In this document: one piece after another, positions 62,192 through 64,000 of the stretch | Position numbering within the stretch: the first letter of the stretch is position 1 | Layout of the letters: each line of letters opens with the position of its first letter | Assembly: GCA_964219345.1 (NCBI GenBank) | Contig: CAXPPN010000025.1 | Span: 62,001-126,000, forward strand | Reading direction: 5' to 3' | Source: UBA3537 sp964219345 | GTDB lineage: Bacteria > Bacteroidota > Bacteroidia > Flavobacteriales > Flavobacteriaceae | Length of the DNA stretch: 64,000 bases | The notes under the pieces: generated by a model | Database searches by the model: none | Told to the model about the DNA's origin: nothing | Seen by the model: the letters and a program-made list of their open reading frames with translations, nothing else | Program-made: the position numbers and the translations under genes

Positions 62192-62998
62192 CTACCAATT
62201 ACGCTTTTGGTTTAGCGATTCATTTTCTGCAAGTTCCTCTTGAGAAATCACTTTAAGAAAAGAAGGGTGTTGCTCAATAGCATATTCGATTTTTTCAACA
62301 ATCTGCTCGATAGTTTCATTATCATAATCAATCTCTAGTGGTGCTTTAATTTCCATGGATTGCAGAATATTTTTCTTTTTTATACGAATTCCTTTTTTAT
62401 CAAAAGCTCGTCTAAAACCATCAATAACAATGGGGACAACAATAGGTTTGTAATGCTTAATGATATGAGCTGTGCCCTTTCGAATAGGTTTAAAAGGCGT
62501 TGTAGTGCCCTGAGGAAAGGTAATCACCCAACCATCATCTAGTGCTTTTTTAATGTTTGAAATATCACTCATTTTTACCTGTCGATTAACATCTTTTCCA
62601 GAGGCACGCCAAGTTCTTTCTATACTAATAGATCCAGCATAAGCAAATATTTTGGGAAGCAATCCAGCTTTCATAGTCTCTTTGGCGGCAACATAATAAA
62701 GATTTAATTTTGGATGCCATAAATACCCCACATTTTTTATAGAATCATCACGACCACTTAGGGCGGCATTAAACACATGGAACATCGCTACAACGTCGGC
62801 AAAATAGGTTTGATGATTTGAAATAAACAACACATTTGTTTCGGGAAGCTCTCTAAGAATATCAGAACCTTCAATTTTTAATTCATTAAATCCTTGGTAG
62901 CGCTGATGGCTTATCACTCCTAGAATGCGAATAATCCATTTTTTTATAAATAAATACTGGCCAAAAATATTAGTCTTGAATAACCCCATAGAATTCAA
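62192..62998 (-). CDS. PlsC-family acyltransferase with HX5D-spaced motif
   Basis: A 268-residue 1-acyl-glycerol-3-phosphate acyltransferase-like protein. The catalytic motif is NHQTYFADVVAM: histidine and aspartate are separated by five residues rather than the usual four. Motif II-like sequences SISIERTWRASG and VITFPQGTTTPFKPIRKG, then PIVVPIVIDGF, follow in order. It may acylate phospholipid or another membrane lipid. No other PlsC-like gene is in the window. It has its own orientation between the sigma operon and the NUDIX gene. Confidence 0.87.
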   Translation of the reverse strand: MNSMGLFKTNIFGQYLFIKKWIIRILGVISHQRYQGFNELKIEGSDILRELPETNVLFISNHQTYFADVVAMFHVFNAALSGRDDSIKNVGYLWHPKLNLYYVAAKETMKAGLLPKIFAYAGSISIERTWRASGKDVNRQVKMSDISNIKKALDDGWVITFPQGTTTPFKPIRKGTAHIIKHYKPIVVPIVIDGFRRAFDKKGIRIKKKNILQSMEIKAPLEIDYDNETIEQIVEKIEYAIEQHPSFLKVISQEELAENESLNQKRNW

Positions 62999-63018
62999 AA
63001 ATCAAATGCAAACCTAAG

Positions 63019-63666
63019 TTAATTTTTTATAATATCTTTTATCATATCTACAATTTCTATCAGAATCATTGCGGTTGCCCCCCAAATAATATGTCCATCA
63101 AAATTAAAAGCAGGTACTTGAACGGTTGGACCATACGAAGTTGTTACTTTTGTATGTATTTGAAAAGAGTCCTCCAAGAGCTTGTGTAGTGGAATTTCCA
63201 CAATAGACTCAACCTCAGAGGTTTGTAGTTTAAATTTTGGAGTATTTACAGAAAAACCAACAAAAGGAAAAACCATAAAATTACTAGGTGGAATATATAA
63301 ATTAGTTAATGCACATACCATTTCTACTTTGTTGGACTTTACTCCTATTTCTTCCCATGTCTCACGCAATGCCGTTTGCTCGAGATTTGCATCTTCAGGC
63401 TCAGGTTTTCCGCCCGGGAAGCCTATTTGCCCCGAATGTACACCATCGTAAGATTTTCGAACTATAAAAACAAGCTGTACATCATTACATTTGTTGGGAT
63501 AAAATAATGCCATAACAGCAGCTTTTTTTGCATCTTTTATTACAGATTTATTGCGTTCCAATAATTCTTTTCGAAATGGAGGTGCCATTTTCAATTGTGA
63601 AGTCACACCTTTGAGCTCCAAATATTTTATTTCTGATAATATTTTTTCAAATGCATCAAATCTCAT
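63019..63666 (-). CDS. CoA-type NUDIX pyrophosphatase
   Basis: A 215-residue NUDIX hydrolase of the NudL/UPF0035 group that attacks CoA and its derivatives. The NUDIX box starts within IGFPGGKPEPEDANLEQTAL and runs through RETWEEIGVK; it is preceded by the family-specific VFIVRKSYDGVHSGQ. WGATAMILIEIVD closes the protein. A TTG at 63675 opens the frame, but the ATG at 63666 (MRFDAFEKIL) is the better start. It is divergent from the last gene in the window, with a 34-base gap. Confidence 0.92.
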   Translation of the reverse strand: MRFDAFEKILSEIKYLELKGVTSQLKMAPPFRKELLERNKSVIKDAKKAAVMALFYPNKCNDVQLVFIVRKSYDGVHSGQIGFPGGKPEPEDANLEQTALRETWEEIGVKSNKVEMVCALTNLYIPPSNFMVFPFVGFSVNTPKFKLQTSEVESIVEIPLHKLLEDSFQIHTKVTTSYGPTVQVPAFNFDGHIIWGATAMILIEIVDMIKDIIKN

Positions 63667-63700
63667 ATATTTCAAAACTAAATCAAACGCCTTTTATTTT

Positions 63701-64000
63701 ATGCGCTATATTGTATTGCTTTTTATATTTTTTATAAGTTGTCAAGATACTAAATCCGAAAAGAAAAATACGACCCAAAGTTCAGTATCTGAAACCCCAA
63801 CACTTACAACAAAAAAAGCAGTGAAAACATCAGAAAAACCTTTTCTTTTAACAGACAAAAATGTGATGGAATTTTTCTTGGAATATGATAAAATTCACAA
63901 AGAAGATAAAGTTCGAATCTCTACAGATTTTGGCGAAATTGATATCAAACTTTTTGAAGCTACTAAATTTCATCGTTCAAACTTTATTTATTTAACTAAG
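63701..64000 (+). CDS. Cyclophilin-like lipoprotein, N-terminal part (cut by window edge)
   Basis: The first 100 codons of a gene that runs off the right edge. A signal peptide with lipobox (IVLLFIFFISCQD, Cys at residue 14) is followed by a Ser/Thr/Lys-rich linker. At about residues 71-100 comes VRISTDFGEIDIKLFEATKF then HRSNFIYLTK, the first strands of a cyclophilin-type peptidyl-prolyl isomerase. It would be anchored in the envelope. The catalytic residues lie outside the window. Confidence 0.8.
   Translation, partial: MRYIVLLFIFFISCQDTKSEKKNTTQSSVSETPTLTTKKAVKTSEKPFLLTDKNVMEFFLEYDKIHKEDKVRISTDFGEIDIKLFEATKFHRSNFIYLTK

Noticed and set aside
1..64000. CRISPR arrays, tRNA or rRNA genes, prophage or toxin-antitoxin pairs
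   Set aside because: I scanned for regular repeats, conserved rRNA and tRNA stretches and characteristic protein families and found none. A covariance-model search could still reveal small RNAs.

Overview
The window reads as core chromosome of a marine-type member of the Flavobacteriaceae (phylum Bacteroidota). The evidence is the low G+C content, many TTG-initiated genes, promoter boxes matching the Bacteroidota pattern (TTG then 17-21 bases then TAnnTTTG), a type IX secretion cargo with a C-terminal sorting domain, a PorV-like barrel, DUF349, DUF5606, DUF2795 and LETM1-related proteins, and a Bacteroidota-type SecA. No rRNA, tRNA, CRISPR array, insertion sequence, prophage or obvious biosynthetic island was seen. 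Genes are packed tightly: no gene-free stretch exceeds about 150 bases, and many convergent neighbours overlap by a few bases at their stop codons.

Layout. 1-9808: end of purA, an OstA/LptA-like LPS transport protein, a class III aminotransferase, a TPR protein, two tandem DUF368 (PopT-type undecaprenyl-phosphate translocase) genes, aroE and a five-repeat DUF349 protein. 9805-19689 (minus strand): mazG, an NMO/FabK-like flavoprotein, mnmA, yidC, pyrG, a cyclophilin-FKBP fusion and a RecQ helicase without the usual zinc cysteines. 19832-24202: kdsD, tatC, an AhpD-like protein and lptB, facing terC and pssA. 24313-28131: a PorV-like barrel, an Lnb-type lipoprotein N-acyltransferase, a methyltransferase-like remnant, a PduO-type cobalamin adenosyltransferase and a DUF2795 protein ending in a clear terminator. 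28224-34842: secA, an M23 peptidase, a type IX cargo gene broken by one in-frame TAG, meaB and a PAP2 phosphatase. 34842-38896: a MATE exporter, DUF5606, def, ruvX and dapD.

38893-48215 is a cluster for lipopolysaccharide core or related glycans: a Kdo/WaaP-type kinase, a GT9 heptosyltransferase-like enzyme, a methyltransferase, five GT2 proteins (one lacking its metal-binding motif), a polysaccharide deacetylase, a GT4 and a CgeB-like GT-B protein. Together with kdsD, the OstA-like protein, lptB, the two PopT-like proteins, PAP2 and Lnb, it makes the window strongly biased to envelope building. 48215-51772: tsaC, cca, ctaA and a pRiA4b ORF-3-like gene. 51824-57519: an ABC ATPase without an adjacent permease, an M1 peptidase and a large sortilin-like propeller protein. 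57564-57945 is a scar where a truncated secreted-protein gene meets a truncated universal stress protein gene. 58090-64000: a Cu/Zn SOD lipoprotein, LETM1-related protein, DUF1456, DUF1684 lipoprotein, an ECF sigma factor with a membrane partner, a PlsC-like acyltransferase, a CoA-type NUDIX hydrolase and the start of a cyclophilin-like lipoprotein.

I did not find a convincing undescribed multi-gene defence or mobile system. The best leads are the broken type IX cargo, the 57.7 kb deletion scar, the DxD-less GT2 protein, the degenerate methyltransferase downstream of Lnb, the cysteine-less RecQ, the SecA tail and the orphan ABC ATPase.
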